From Haloechinothrix halophila YIM 93223 (GTDB lineage: Bacteria > Actinomycetota > Actinomycetes > Mycobacteriales > Pseudonocardiaceae), in the NCBI RefSeq assembly GCF_000504245.1, contig NZ_KI632509.1, positions 2,771,751 through 2,835,750 on the forward strand: a DNA stretch of 64,000 nt. The letters run 5' to 3'. The notes under the pieces were generated by a model. It was not told the DNA's origin. It saw nothing but the letters and a program-made list of their open reading frames with translations, and searched no databases. Shown here piece after piece: positions 26,617 to 36,309 of this stretch. The number at the start of each line of letters is the position of its first letter. Position 1 is the first letter of the stretch. The translations under genes were made by a program, and so were the position numbers.

Positions 26617-27363
26617 GTGACCAGAGAGGCGCGTTCCGTGGAACTCGGCGAAGAACAACGCGAACTCGACAAGGCGGCTCAAGCCGTAGAGGTCGGGAAC
26701 GATGCCCGCGAGGATCTAGAGCGGCTGATGCATTTCCACGCCGGAGAACTCGCCGAGCTGCCGTGGTGGCAGGAAGGTGACCGGTGGGCTGAGCTGGTGT
26801 TTTGCCTGATCAACGCTCACTACTGCGGCGTCTTGGCTGACGCGTCTCCCGAAGATGTTGCCGAGGCGAGTCGCGCCATCACGGACACGTTGTCGAACAT
26901 TGGGCTGATCGAACCTGCCGAGCTCGCGAAGGCAGCAGAGCGCGAACAGGAAAGAACCGTGCTCATCTGGGTCCTCGGTCGATACCTCGACCCATCCGAC
27001 GCGATTGACTCCCTGATCGACCTTCTCACCCACACTGCGCGCGTGACCACCGAGCGGTACGACGGCAAGATCCAGCGGCTTCTGCGGGCAAAGGGTGAAG
27101 AGCTCCGCGACGAGCTCGCCGCCATGTTCGACACCACGAACGGCCCAACGATGCGACAAGCGGCCGCGCTGTGGTTGCAGAACGTCGCGAACCTGCCGGT
27201 CTGGGTCGACGACGGCGGGGTGCGGACCTTCTGTGAGGGCCGCGGCTACCCCATGACAGAGCTGGAGCAGGCGGCCGACGAGATCGGCCTCAACCTGGCG
27301 CTACTCGACGACATCATCCGGCTTGAGATGAGGGATGCCGCGCCGGGAGATGAGGGCCAGTGA
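26617..27363 (+). CDS. Hypothetical helical protein, coupled to toxin-like gene
   Basis: This 248-residue acidic, helix-rich protein may start at GTG 26617; no clear ribosome binding site is seen. I do not recognise the family. The central part contains LSNIGLIEPAELAKAAERE and LIWVLGRYLDPSDAIDSL, with few conserved-looking catalytic residues. Its end overlaps the start of the 880-residue toxin-like gene by 4 bp (GTGA). A small acidic partner coupled to a polymorphic-toxin-like gene could be an immunity protein, chaperone or loading factor. Immunity genes more often follow the toxin, so this remains open. Confidence 0.6.
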   Translation: MTREARSVELGEEQRELDKAAQAVEVGNDAREDLERLMHFHAGELAELPWWQEGDRWAELVFCLINAHYCGVLADASPEDVAEASRAITDTLSNIGLIEPAELAKAAEREQERTVLIWVLGRYLDPSDAIDSLIDLLTHTARVTTERYDGKIQRLLRAKGEELRDELAAMFDTTNGPTMRQAAALWLQNVANLPVWVDDGGVRTFCEGRGYPMTELEQAADEIGLNLALLDDIIRLEMRDAAPGDEGQ

Positions 27364-30002
27364 CGCCGAAGCATCGCTTAGGGGCTCACCGCCACGGAGC
27401 CCGGGTGGGGGGTGGATACTTCGACCGGGTCCCTGTCATGAAGAACGATCGAATGGTTATGACTCGCGTCTGGGTCCCGTTGCCGTCTGCCAGCGGGGCG
27501 GCATCGCACCGGTCAAGTGGCGGTTCCGCCCACCGGTCGGGCGCTTCCGCGCATCGGCCAGGCGGATCGTTTGCGGCTGCAGTGAAGCGCCTGGATCTGC
27601 CGATTCATATGGCCATGTCGACTCTTCCAGGCTACGGCCGTCCGCCGTCGCAGCACCGCCCTCAGCATGGCCGCCGAGTCCCGCAACCCAGGCTGGACCC
27701 TAACGTTCGCCATTGGAAGCCACTTGCTGGGAGCCAGCAGATGTCGGGTGTGCCTCATTCTGGGCAGAGACGGCCGGTCCCAGGCCCACGGCCCGGCCCG
27801 CCACCGGGCGGACCACGTGCAAACCCTGTACCGGGATTCCGGTCACCTAGCATGTCAGAGATAGCGAGCCGACAACCCAGCTATCGCGCGCCAAACTCAT
27901 CATCCATGCCACGGACAGGGGCCGGCACGAACACGTCCCGGCCGCCCACCACTATCTTCCGCGGTCCCGCAACGTCGCCCGCCCGCGCCCCGGGCCCTGC
28001 GTTTGGAGGCGGTGCACCTGCCTGGCGCAGTCCCGCCACCACGTGGTCGTCACGTAACGCGTCAACCTCTCGAGCGTCGTGGTGCTCCGGCCTGCGGGGG
28101 GCGGGATCCGCGCGGGATACGTTCGACGATGCCCGGGCGCGCATGGAGGAGTTCCGTCGACAGGTCGCAGAGTGGCGCGCCGCTGGACCTGGCGCCTGGG
28201 GCCGCGAGCGGGGCGACAGCCCGAGCGCGGATGCGCGCGCTCAGGCCCGCAGCCGCGACCGCGAGTTCGAGAAGTTCGGCGAGTTTGACGATTTCGACGA
28301 CGACTTCATGGTCGACCCCGCGCCGCCAAACTCCTCGATCGCGAGCAGGGACTGGTTCACGGACGCCCGAGCGCGTATGGATTCCTTCCGACGACGGGTC
28401 TCGGAACGTCGCACCGGCCAACCGGGTGACCGGCTCCGGTCCGTCGAGTCCGCCCCAAGCCACGAGATCGAGGAGGGAAAAGCGTCTGGCGAGCGCCAGG
28501 AACTCTTAAGAGATCTCCACCGCAACCTCAATTCCCTCCTGGCGCAGCGCCGGGCTGAAGAACGCGACTCGAAGGCCAGCGAGAATGCCGACCAGACCAA
28601 GCCGTGGTCGGCAGCCCCCTACTACGAGCAATGGGACCTGTGGTGGGGAACCGACTCGGGTCTGACAGGCACCGGGTCCGCGGACGACCCGCTTAGGTTC
28701 CCGGACGACCGGCTCGTGGTGCCACCAACCCCAACCACACGCGCAGGCACCGTCAACTCCGGACAAGGCCGGGATTACGCCACCCAGGACGAAGAGTGGG
28801 AGGTAGCGAAGCAGGCAGCGTGGAACTGGCTGCTCGACAAGGCCGCCACCCAAATGCAGCTGGGGCTCGAGCAAGGGGTCAGGCACATTACCAGCCTGCC
28901 CATTCCGGTACCGATTCCGAGGCGCTCTCTCGACGTCTGGCGCTACGAAGAGCCACCGTCGAATGCGCGGGCGGGCCGGGACTACGAACTGCGCCAGAGC
29001 TACGAGGCCATGCAGAATACCCTCGACGTCATCGAGTTAGCCGTCGGGTTCGTGTCACCGGCGGTTGTCGAGTCCGCGGTCGAAACCGGTGTCGCACAAA
29101 AGTTCGGCAGTTTCATACGCAGCGTGAACGTCGACACAGCCGGCACCATGGCGAAGGGTGCGTCCGTCAAGGAGATCCGACGTGCAGAGAAGATCATCAA
29201 GCTGCGCACCGGTCGTACCGCCACCGCGAACGAGATGCGCGAATTCATAGCGCTCGAACGGGCAAACCGGGGAAAGGGCGTCGAGTACCGAGGCATCCAG
29301 AGGTTGGCCGACGGTTCCGAAGCGCACACTTTTGAGGGAATCGTCAAGCCAGCCCAGGGCAGGCCTTCGGACTCCCTGGACCGGTTGCTGCGCGGTGAAC
29401 GGGCGGAGGTTGGCCTGTCCGAGGACCTGTGGAACCTCAGCCACCCCGTTCCGGTCGGGCGAATCCACACCCTCGAAGAGAGCGGGATCATGCACAGCCC
29501 GAAGGTGGTCAACCAAAAGCTGCAGAATCAAGGCATTGAGTCGATGGTGGAGCGCCTGACGGATCTGGGTGTGGCGGAAGGTTTCTCGGTAAATCTGAAG
29601 GTGGTCCAGACTGGGTATCCCGCAGGAGTCCCAAAATTTCCGGAAAAGTTGACCGAGGGCAATATTCGATTACTCAAGAAGGTCGACTACCGGGTCACCG
29701 TCAAGACCCCCAAGGGAGAGGTCGCCGAACTGAGGTATGAGATACACGTACCGCCACCGGTCAAGAACTCGACCGGGAAATGGGATCCGCCACCCGAGGT
29801 GTACGTCACCTCCTCGACGCAGGGAAATGTCAACGGCAGCCCACTGACCAGGGTGGTTGACCGACTGCGGGCGACCAGCCCGAAGGAAACGGCGGGCTTC
29901 CTCCTCGACACACCCGGTGGGCACACGGGCGTGATCACGCACTTCGAACTGCCGGATCAAGCAAAGGGAGCGGGCCCCACATACGTGGTACCGATCAAGT
30001 AG
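27360..30002 (+). CDS. Large polymorphic-toxin-like protein with disordered N-terminus
   Basis: This 880-residue protein starts at GTG 27360. Roughly residues 1-260 are rich in Pro, Arg, Ser and Gly and look disordered. Two related helical motifs follow (DTFDDARARMEEFRRQVAEW and DWFTDARARMDSFRRRVSER). A middle helical region is around residues 480-560. The C-terminal ~300 residues are compact and better conserved in style (PVPVGRIHTLEESGIMHSP, then VNLKVVQTGYPAGVP and LLKKVDYRVTVKTPKGEV). From memory this end resembles the polymorphic toxin type 4 C-terminal domain; I am not certain. No signal peptide or membrane segment is evident. It runs convergently into recombinase 2. Confidence 0.6.
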   Translation: MTPKHRLGAHRHGARVGGGYFDRVPVMKNDRMVMTRVWVPLPSASGAASHRSSGGSAHRSGASAHRPGGSFAAAVKRLDLPIHMAMSTLPGYGRPPSQHRPQHGRRVPQPRLDPNVRHWKPLAGSQQMSGVPHSGQRRPVPGPRPGPPPGGPRANPVPGFRSPSMSEIASRQPSYRAPNSSSMPRTGAGTNTSRPPTTIFRGPATSPARAPGPAFGGGAPAWRSPATTWSSRNASTSRASWCSGLRGAGSARDTFDDARARMEEFRRQVAEWRAAGPGAWGRERGDSPSADARAQARSRDREFEKFGEFDDFDDDFMVDPAPPNSSIASRDWFTDARARMDSFRRRVSERRTGQPGDRLRSVESAPSHEIEEGKASGERQELLRDLHRNLNSLLAQRRAEERDSKASENADQTKPWSAAPYYEQWDLWWGTDSGLTGTGSADDPLRFPDDRLVVPPTPTTRAGTVNSGQGRDYATQDEEWEVAKQAAWNWLLDKAATQMQLGLEQGVRHITSLPIPVPIPRRSLDVWRYEEPPSNARAGRDYELRQSYEAMQNTLDVIELAVGFVSPAVVESAVETGVAQKFGSFIRSVNVDTAGTMAKGASVKEIRRAEKIIKLRTGRTATANEMREFIALERANRGKGVEYRGIQRLADGSEAHTFEGIVKPAQGRPSDSLDRLLRGERAEVGLSEDLWNLSHPVPVGRIHTLEESGIMHSPKVVNQKLQNQGIESMVERLTDLGVAEGFSVNLKVVQTGYPAGVPKFPEKLTEGNIRLLKKVDYRVTVKTPKGEVAELRYEIHVPPPVKNSTGKWDPPPEVYVTSSTQGNVNGSPLTRVVDRLRATSPKETAGFLLDTPGGHTGVITHFELPDQAKGAGPTYVVPIK

Positions 30003-31674
30003 CGCGAGGATGCTCTCGACAATCCCCACCAACAATCGCTGGCGCCAGCCGGTACCTGTCAAGATCATTGAGGCAGGTTGACAACTGAATTACTTGGTCA
30101 AGTGGCAGCATCCGGTTCGGCCATGCCTTGGGTAACCCAGTTGGACGGCCGGAATCGCCAGAGCTATTATCTCGGGCCATGGAGTCGATATCCCCGGTTC
30201 GGGGATTCCTCCCACCGGTACGGGGTCGAATCCCCTCGGACACGTCACTACCACATGCGCTGTTAGAACAGTGCGTGTGGTCTGAAGCGCCGAGGTCGAA
30301 GGTGCCAGGTTCGTTGGTGACGGTCGATCCTGTCGCCCGGCAGATGATCGTGATGTTGCGGTCGCGGATCTCGGCGGCGATCGCGTGCGGCGTACCCGTG
30401 AGACCGTACCGCTCGGCGAGGTCGGCGAGCAGGTGATCCTCGCGGACATAGCGAATCTTCAGGCGGCCTGGTTCGCGTGATCGGCTGCTGGTCTGCCCGT
30501 GGCGACAGCGGTAACCGGCGCGACGGTTGACCCAATGGGCTTCCATTCGTCGCTCGCACACCCCGCACAGCACGAGCCCGGTGAGCAGGTAGGTGCGGGT
30601 GGTGCCGTCGGCGGTGGGCCGGGCGGCGCGGATGGCCTGGGCGGCGACGAAGTCACGCTCGGAGACCAGCGGTGGGTGCGCGACCGTCTGCGAGATCACC
30701 CACTCCCCTGCCAGCCTCTGCTGCTCGTCACCATCGAGGCCAGCCGCGCCGTTGTCCTCGGTACCGTGGCGGTTCCAGACCTGTCGTCCGGTGTAGCGCG
30801 GGTTGGCCAGGATGCACGCCACCGTGCGTAGCGTCCACGCCTCGCCGGTGCGGTGCCGGTTGCGACGCCGATCGACACGCGACGGGCACGGTACACCGCG
30901 GTCGTTGAGTGCGCGGGCGATCCCGGCGATGCTGCGCCCAGCCAGCCGCTGGGCGAAGATCCACCGCACATGCTCGGCGGTCGCCGGATCAGTGGCCAAG
31001 CGATGCGCCCGGCGTCCCCAGCTGGCGTGCGCGGGATTCGGGTGCGGACCCGCATCGGCCAGTCGATACCCATACGGTGGACGCCCGCCGAGATAACGGC
31101 CCTGCATGCGCGCCTGGCCGCGCATCGCGGTCAGCACACGATGGCGAGACCGCAACACCTCACGCTTGGACTGCGCCCCCAGCAGCAGCATCAACGCCTG
31201 ATGCGTCGCGCTGGTGAGATCGACGGGTCCGCCCGCCTCCGGCAGCCACAACCGCACCCCGTGCCGATCCAGCACTGCGGCGACCGCGGCGGCCTGGTCG
31301 TCCTGAAACGCTCGCTCGTATTCGCCGACCACCACCGCGTCGAACCCGCGATCCGGGTCCGCGACCGCAGATAGCAGCGCGGCGGCTTGCGGGCGCTCCG
31401 GCCACGGCAGCCGCCGCGATATACCGATATCGAAGAACTCCGCCACGATCACCCCGTGCCCGGCGATCACGCCCTCGGCGACCTCGCGCTGCCACCGCGA
31501 CGACGACTCCCGCTCCTGATACGTCCGAGTCGACATCCGCCCGTACAGCGCGAACCGCAACCCCGCCCCGTGCGCGAGTCGTGGCTTCGTCGTCGCCCTC
31601 GACCGGCGAGACCGAGCCTGCTCGGCCCACCCCTCCAGTGACTCCTCACCAACCCGAGCCATCTCAGCCGTCAT
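29995..31674 (-). CDS. Serine recombinase 2 (intact), element integrase
   Basis: This ~559-residue large serine recombinase starts at ATG 31674 behind GGAAGGGAGT. The resolvase domain has the catalytic Ser in LYGRMSTRTYQERESSSRWQ. The recombinase domain (GGRPPYGYRLADAG, GVPCPSRVDRRRNRHRTGEA) is followed by a zinc ribbon (VLCGVCERRMEAHW, YRCRHG). The last ~75 codons read through the att-like repeat R2 and are probably not conserved protein; the domain proper seems to end near 30270. It likely integrates and excises the element that ends at one of the ~105 bp repeats. It is nearly identical to the broken recombinase 1. Confidence 0.9.
   Translation of the reverse strand: MTAEMARVGEESLEGWAEQARSRRSRATTKPRLAHGAGLRFALYGRMSTRTYQERESSSRWQREVAEGVIAGHGVIVAEFFDIGISRRLPWPERPQAAALLSAVADPDRGFDAVVVGEYERAFQDDQAAAVAAVLDRHGVRLWLPEAGGPVDLTSATHQALMLLLGAQSKREVLRSRHRVLTAMRGQARMQGRYLGGRPPYGYRLADAGPHPNPAHASWGRRAHRLATDPATAEHVRWIFAQRLAGRSIAGIARALNDRGVPCPSRVDRRRNRHRTGEAWTLRTVACILANPRYTGRQVWNRHGTEDNGAAGLDGDEQQRLAGEWVISQTVAHPPLVSERDFVAAQAIRAARPTADGTTRTYLLTGLVLCGVCERRMEAHWVNRRAGYRCRHGQTSSRSREPGRLKIRYVREDHLLADLAERYGLTGTPHAIAAEIRDRNITIICRATGSTVTNEPGTFDLGASDHTHCSNSACGSDVSEGIRPRTGGRNPRTGDIDSMARDNSSGDSGRPTGLPKAWPNRMLPLDQVIQLSTCLNDLDRYRLAPAIVGGDCREHPRAT
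30136..30243. repeat. att-like repeat copy 2 (R2)
   Basis: Second copy of the ~105 bp repeat. With R3 it shares another ~27 bp on the left (from 30109: CATCCGGTTC...ATGCCTTGGGT) that R1 shares only weakly. That fits R2 and R3 both being junctions at the right end of an element. The 3' part GGGGTCGAATCCCC resembles a tRNA T-arm, but no full tRNA can be folded around it. Confidence 0.6.
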
Positions 31675-31734
31675 GCCGTTACTCCCTTCCGCCGGACCCG
31701 GAAGGAGACGCGCCACCAGACGCGGAATGACCCC

Positions 31735-31877
31735 GTGGTGTAAAGACCGGAGTCGCGTCGAGTGTGCCCAACTGCTTCTGGGAAGAAGCCGAGATATACC
31801 CCGCGATCAACCCGATGTTGCCCCTCCGGCCGGGGCAACTCGAACTACTGAGCCTGTTCCGGCTCCACGCCTCCTAG
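31735..31877 (+). pseudogene. 3' remnant of the 181-residue hypothetical gene, copy B
   Basis: Only the last ~46 codons remain (KTGVASSVPNCFWEEAEIYP, then LELLSLFRLHAS), matching the end of the gene at 18416-18961. The upstream ~0.9 kb present in element 1 is deleted here, with the junction at a CCCC-GTGG sequence near 31733. Confidence 0.8.
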
Positions 31878-31990
31878 CTCCCCCGTGTTTACCCGCCTGG
31901 CACTCGAGAGTGTCGGCGTCCGCCGTTAACCTCACACAACAGGTGGTGTCCTGGAAGCTGCCGATCCAGCCACGTGGAAGGGCGCCGGTC

Positions 31991-32968
31991 ATGTATTTCA
32001 AGCTGAGCGGACGGGAGTTCGAGCTGGATCGTGCGTTGGTGCACGCCAGCCTCGCCGGTCAGTCGCCCGAAGCCATACGCGATCACTGGGTGGAAGTTGA
32101 CGGACAGCGCTGGCCTCCAAAGCAGGTTCTCGAAGCAGCCATCGGAGTACAGCGCTCCGAGTTCACCTCGCACACCGCGCTGCGACAATTGCGGCGACTG
32201 GGCTTCGAAACCAGCACCATGCCCACAGACGACGGGCGCTGCGCCACAATGGCAGCAACCACGTCGTCGCCGATCGCATCGTTGTCCGGGGATGTCACCA
32301 ACGACACGTCACGGGCCGCAGCGGCGTTTCAGACTTTGCTGTCCTTCGTTACGTCGGAAAGTTTGACCGAGCGGATCGCACAGCTGGAAGCCGATCTCCA
32401 GGGCGCTGATCAGCCGACTGCAGCAGCTCAGGCCGCAGCGTCCGGTCTGAGTGACGAGTTGCTGCAGGCGTCGTTGTTGATCCGCCAACACATGGGCCGC
32501 ATCAGCGACGTCATCCACGCTGCGGTCATCACTCAGGCGCTGCCGCTGATCATCGAGGAGGGCGAGCGTGTCACGGTGCGCCCATCGCTGGCCGCCGGTA
32601 ACGACCCTGGCAGGCCGTTCGATGTCGAGACCGATCGCCGTGTCGCTGAGTTCAAGATCCAGTTCTGGAAGGGCGCGGACGCGATGCGTAAGCGGGGCAC
32701 GTTCAAAGACCTCGTACACCTGGCGCTGGACGAGTCCGGGCGCCGCGCCCAGCTCTACGTCGCCGGAGCGCACGCGATCCACTTCCTCCGAACCAGCACC
32801 AGCACAGCCGATTGGGCGCTAAATCGCACATCTCCGATCTTGCGCGAGCGCTTCGAGGAGCGCTTCGGCACGCTGCATGTACGAGTTTGCGACTTCACCA
32901 GCACTAGCGCCGCACACGTCGACTTGATCGACCTGACAGGGATACTGCCAGCGCTGAAAGACCTCTGA
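31991..32968 (+). CDS. Nuclease-like protein with ScoMcrA-type N-terminal head, copy B
   Basis: This 325-residue protein starts at ATG 31991 (MYFKLSGREFELDRALVHAS) behind GGAAGGG. It is the same length as copy A at 19072-20049 and differs at only a few positions. The putative catalytic strand DVETDRRVAEFKIQFWKG is unchanged, as is the C-terminal CDFTSTSAAHVDLIDLTG. Conservation of both copies, while the genes on either side decay, suggests selection on this protein or very recent duplication. The function is the same tentative one: DNA binding and cleavage, perhaps defence. Confidence 0.75.
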   Translation: MYFKLSGREFELDRALVHASLAGQSPEAIRDHWVEVDGQRWPPKQVLEAAIGVQRSEFTSHTALRQLRRLGFETSTMPTDDGRCATMAATTSSPIASLSGDVTNDTSRAAAAFQTLLSFVTSESLTERIAQLEADLQGADQPTAAAQAAASGLSDELLQASLLIRQHMGRISDVIHAAVITQALPLIIEEGERVTVRPSLAAGNDPGRPFDVETDRRVAEFKIQFWKGADAMRKRGTFKDLVHLALDESGRRAQLYVAGAHAIHFLRTSTSTADWALNRTSPILRERFEERFGTLHVRVCDFTSTSAAHVDLIDLTGILPALKDL

Positions 32969-32974
32969 TCGCTC

Positions 32975-33444
32975 ATGTCATTGACCAGTGAACTCTCCAC
33001 GCAAGGAAGCATCATCCGCGATATCGTGGACGAGGCGTTTCCGACCCCTAAGCTCCTCGCGGCGGATTGGCGGCAGCGACGCCCGCCCGACTCGACCTCG
33101 GCACGGATGGATGCACCTGGAGTCCGCGAGTGCCGTGCCATGGAGCACGTTAGGTCAGGCAATCGATCACCGACTGCGCTACGCCGTCTCGGACTCCACC
33201 TGAGACGACGGTCGCGTTGGGACTCCAGTTCGCGACCCAACAACGACTCATCACCAGCGAGACGGCGGGAAGTATCCGCGCGGAGCTTGCGCGGGTCGTC
33301 AAGGAGTACCGGCCGAGTGACCGCGGACAGGCCTTGCCTCTCCCCACCGCGGCCGAGGAGAGGCTGCTACGGATCTGCTATGTGATGTCCGTGGTTCGAA
33401 GCGTTCTTCCGGTCTGGCCGACCCGACGCTGCGCTCGTGACTGA
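32975..33444 (+). pseudogene. Frameshifted uncharacterised gene, copy B
   Basis: It begins MSLTSELSTQGSIIRDIVDE in one frame. Coding character then moves to a second frame (PWSTLGQAIDHRLRYAVSD) and, after a stop, to a third (VALGLQFATQQRLITSE, ERLLRICYVMSVV). The pieces together look like one conserved actinobacterial protein of unknown function, inactivated by at least two frame changes. The element 1 copy is truncated instead. Confidence 0.55.
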
Positions 33445-33742
33445 GCATCCGCCTGAGGTGCGTTCAGCTGAAGCCATGCCGACCTTGCCCGTCGCTGTGG
33501 CGACAGTCGTCCCCGGTGATCACTCATTCACCGGCAGGAGCCGTTGGACGCTCACGCGGTGATCCAGGCGTAGTTCAAGGGCATGAACCACTAGCTCAAC
33601 GAACGGAGCCCCGCGCTGGTTCTCCGGGAGGGAGACCCGGCCGAGGTGTTGGCAGCTGCACGGGCGTTCGCGGCGCACGGTTGAGCCGCACTGGCCATCT
33701 CGCGAACATCATGTTCTGGCCCCATGGCCGGGGGCTGCCCTC

Positions 33743-34786
33743 TCAGTTTGTTTGCGTGTAGGCCGCGATGCGGGCGTTCCGCGCGTGGATGAACTCCATG
33801 CTGAGTTCCATGTAGCGGCGATAGGTCGCCAGATCCTGTGGCACTGAAGGCATGGCGAAGTTGTTGAACGGTATCGCGAAGCGAACCCGCTTTCCATCGA
33901 GCAGATCCTGGAGAAGGAAGAAGTCGAACCCACCGAACGTCTCGAACAGAGCGAAGAAGTCGTCGTACCTCGCGAGGACGTCGCTGAGCGGGCTCCTCTC
34001 GTGTGCGTAGTGCCGGCGGATGCACTCGACCGTCAGATCGAAGCGATCGGCGATCCGAGGGTGGAAGCCGCGAGCGCCGTTGATGGTCTGTTTGTTGTCG
34101 ATCCTGTTGCCGGGCCAGATCATCATGCCGCCGATCGTGTACCCGAGGTTCCAGAACGCCTCGTGCTCGCCTTCATCGAGCATTGCGACAATGGCCGCCG
34201 CCTTGTGAGGGAACGAGGGGACGACGGCGTCACTGCTGAGCCAGAACTGCCCCCGGTGCGAGCTGTGGACGAGGTAGCTCTCCGGCCTGCCGTCCTCGAG
34301 GTCGAAGCGTGTCCCGTCCGGAAGCTCCTTGCTCCAGAGGACCCGGTGGTAGCGGTGCAGCGTGTCGCTGTAACTGTCGGGGTCCCTGCCTGCGGGCGTG
34401 TCGGTCTGGAAGTCGTACCTTGTGTCGATCATGTGCCCCCTCAGGGCGCGAGCGACCTGCTCGCCGCACATGTCGCAAACTCCGGTACCGAGAGGGACGG
34501 CCGTGAAGCAGTTGGGGCAGATCGGCCCCAGTTTTCCGCTTTGACTCGTCGAGCCGCCCTCGGTCCACTCCTTTGCCGTGGCGAGATGCTCGGGGCAGTA
34601 GATGCGCAGATGTCCCTTCGGCTGACCGGCGTGCCGGTGCTTGATGACGGTCAGCTGGTCAGCTGGCAGGACCGTCCCGCACGCCGAGCACTTGCGCTGG
34701 TCCGAGCCGGCGGTCATCCGGGAGGGGAAGATCTCACCAAGGATCTGTGGGTCCTCATACTCAATCAGGTCTCGCTCGTCGGTCAC
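33743..34786 (-). CDS. Zinc-ribbon protein of unknown function
   Basis: This 347-residue protein starts at GTG 34786 (VTDERDLIEYEDPQ) behind GGAAGGG; a TTG-initiated extension to 34963 has no support. Two CxxC pairs form zinc ribbons: CSACGTVL near residue 32, and CPNCFTAVPLGTGVCDMCGE near residue 90. The C-terminal half contains MMIWPGNRIDNKQTINGARG and a run RFDLTVECIRRHYAHERSPL, typical of a widespread uncharacterised family (I believe DUF6994-like; not verified). No catalytic motif is evident. Confidence 0.7.
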   Translation of the reverse strand: MTDERDLIEYEDPQILGEIFPSRMTAGSDQRKCSACGTVLPADQLTVIKHRHAGQPKGHLRIYCPEHLATAKEWTEGGSTSQSGKLGPICPNCFTAVPLGTGVCDMCGEQVARALRGHMIDTRYDFQTDTPAGRDPDSYSDTLHRYHRVLWSKELPDGTRFDLEDGRPESYLVHSSHRGQFWLSSDAVVPSFPHKAAAIVAMLDEGEHEAFWNLGYTIGGMMIWPGNRIDNKQTINGARGFHPRIADRFDLTVECIRRHYAHERSPLSDVLARYDDFFALFETFGGFDFFLLQDLLDGKRVRFAIPFNNFAMPSVPQDLATYRRYMELSMEFIHARNARIAAYTQTN

Positions 34787-35160
34787 GGTTGATGCCCTTC
34801 CAGTCGCGCTTGGCCCAGCATGCCGGAGCAGCTGGTCGCCGTGCTCACCCGATACCTCGAAGCAACGCCCTGAACGAAAAGGGAACCCAAAACGGACACC
34901 GACTCGGCCCAGTGCGGTTGGCCGCGACCACGGGCGATAGCGTCTTGGATGGGCTGTACGCAAAGTGTCACACCGAGGCGTGCTTATCCGATGCGCACAT
35001 CAGTGATGCCCGGGGCCTTAATCGGATACTCCCGCGCCGTCGCCGACGAACAAGACCGGACCGCCCAAGTGGCATTGACTGCGCAAGCTCGGCGTAGCCC
35101 ACGATCGCTACCTCATGCACGCAGTGACATGACATCTGGCTACCAGGATAGGTTGATGCG

Positions 35161-35979
35161 GTGACATCAGCGGCAATCACCGGCGACCTCTGCCTCGGAC
35201 ATATCCTCGCGGTGACCGCGCTCGACCTGAGCGACATCGCAATCATCCGGCACACCTACACCGACAATGGGCTTCGCTCGCCGAGCGACCTGACCGCCGA
35301 GAAAGTGCTCGACTACACCCGCACGCAGGGGATCAACAACAAACTCGGCAAGACGCCGCAGCACCTCTGGCTCATCTTCATGGCCGACGGCGGCCGGCGC
35401 TCACGCTTGCTCACCGTCTACGAGAACTATGGCGAGCTGCTCAACGAACGCAGCGAGACCCACCGCTACTTCGACCTCCGCCCCTCCAATGCGCTGGCGT
35501 CCCTCAACCGCAGGCTCGTCGTGGAATGGTCACGAGATGCCGTCAACTGGGTCAAGAGCGGGGCGAGCGCCTCGGCGTTCCCGGTGGTCGAAATTGCCGA
35601 CCCTGAGGTGGTGCCCTTCCCCGGCTTCGACCGTGTGCTCATCACTCACGCCGAGCTCAGGGACGTGGTGGAGGACTCGCGGTATTCCGCCTGGCGCACC
35701 GCGCTCGGTGCCGTGCAGGGCATCTACCTCATCGCAGACACCAATACCGGACAGCTCTATGTGGGAAAGGCAGACGGCGACGAACGGATCCTCGGACGCT
35801 GGATCGCCTATGCACGGGACGGCCACGGCGGCAACATCGCTCTACGGGACCTGGCGGGCCTCGACTCAACCCACTCGCGCCACTTCCTATTCAGCATCCT
35901 ACGAGTCTTCGGACCGAGCGTGCCCACGAAGCGGAGTCGCACTTCAAGCGCGCACTCCTTACCCGCCAGCACGGCCTGA
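35161..35979 (+). pseudogene. GIY-YIG nuclease-domain protein, frameshifted at the C-terminus
   Basis: The frame from GTG 35161 encodes about 255 plausible residues ending in a GIY-YIG domain: GIYLIADTNTGQLYVGKADG, then RILGRWIAYARDG and a HFLFSILRVFG strand. Near 35925 the reading frame changes. The expected GIY-YIG tail, with the catalytic Glu (HEAESHFKRALLTRQHGLNR), is in another frame and stops at about 35990. The protein made from the annotated frame therefore loses its metal-binding Glu and is probably inactive, unless this is a sequencing indel. Confidence 0.7.
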
Positions 35980-36309
35980 ACCGCAACTGACACAAGTTCG
36001 TGCCCACCACAGTGACCTCGTCCGCCCTGTCGTAGCCGAGCAGCGTCGTCGTTCCTCGGTTACTTCTTGACAGGGTCGAGCGGGATGGCTTTGGGTCCCA
36101 ACGGTGTCGCGCTCGTCGCTGTCGGAGTCCGTCGTCGCGATGGCGCTGCATAAGCGCGTTCCAGCCCGCCGTGCGCGGCGTTGACGCACGTTTCGTGTCA
36201 AGTCGGCAGCAGCCACTCTGTGGCATCCAGTTAGCGCAATCCCGAATGCTACGCCACCCGTCGGATAATGGGACTGCCCTGACTTCGGTTGACTCGCGGG
36301 TTGGGTGGT

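Larger units (their letters stand above)
31735..33093. repeat. Large duplicated segment, copy B of about 18818-20177
   Basis: DNA here is nearly identical to 18818-20177 in element 1, covering the end of the 181-residue gene, the nuclease-like gene and the first 40 codons of the next gene. With the adjoining recombinase genes it shows that elements 1 and 2 share a common module. Homology stops abruptly after GACTCG (20177 and 33093). Confidence 0.85.
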
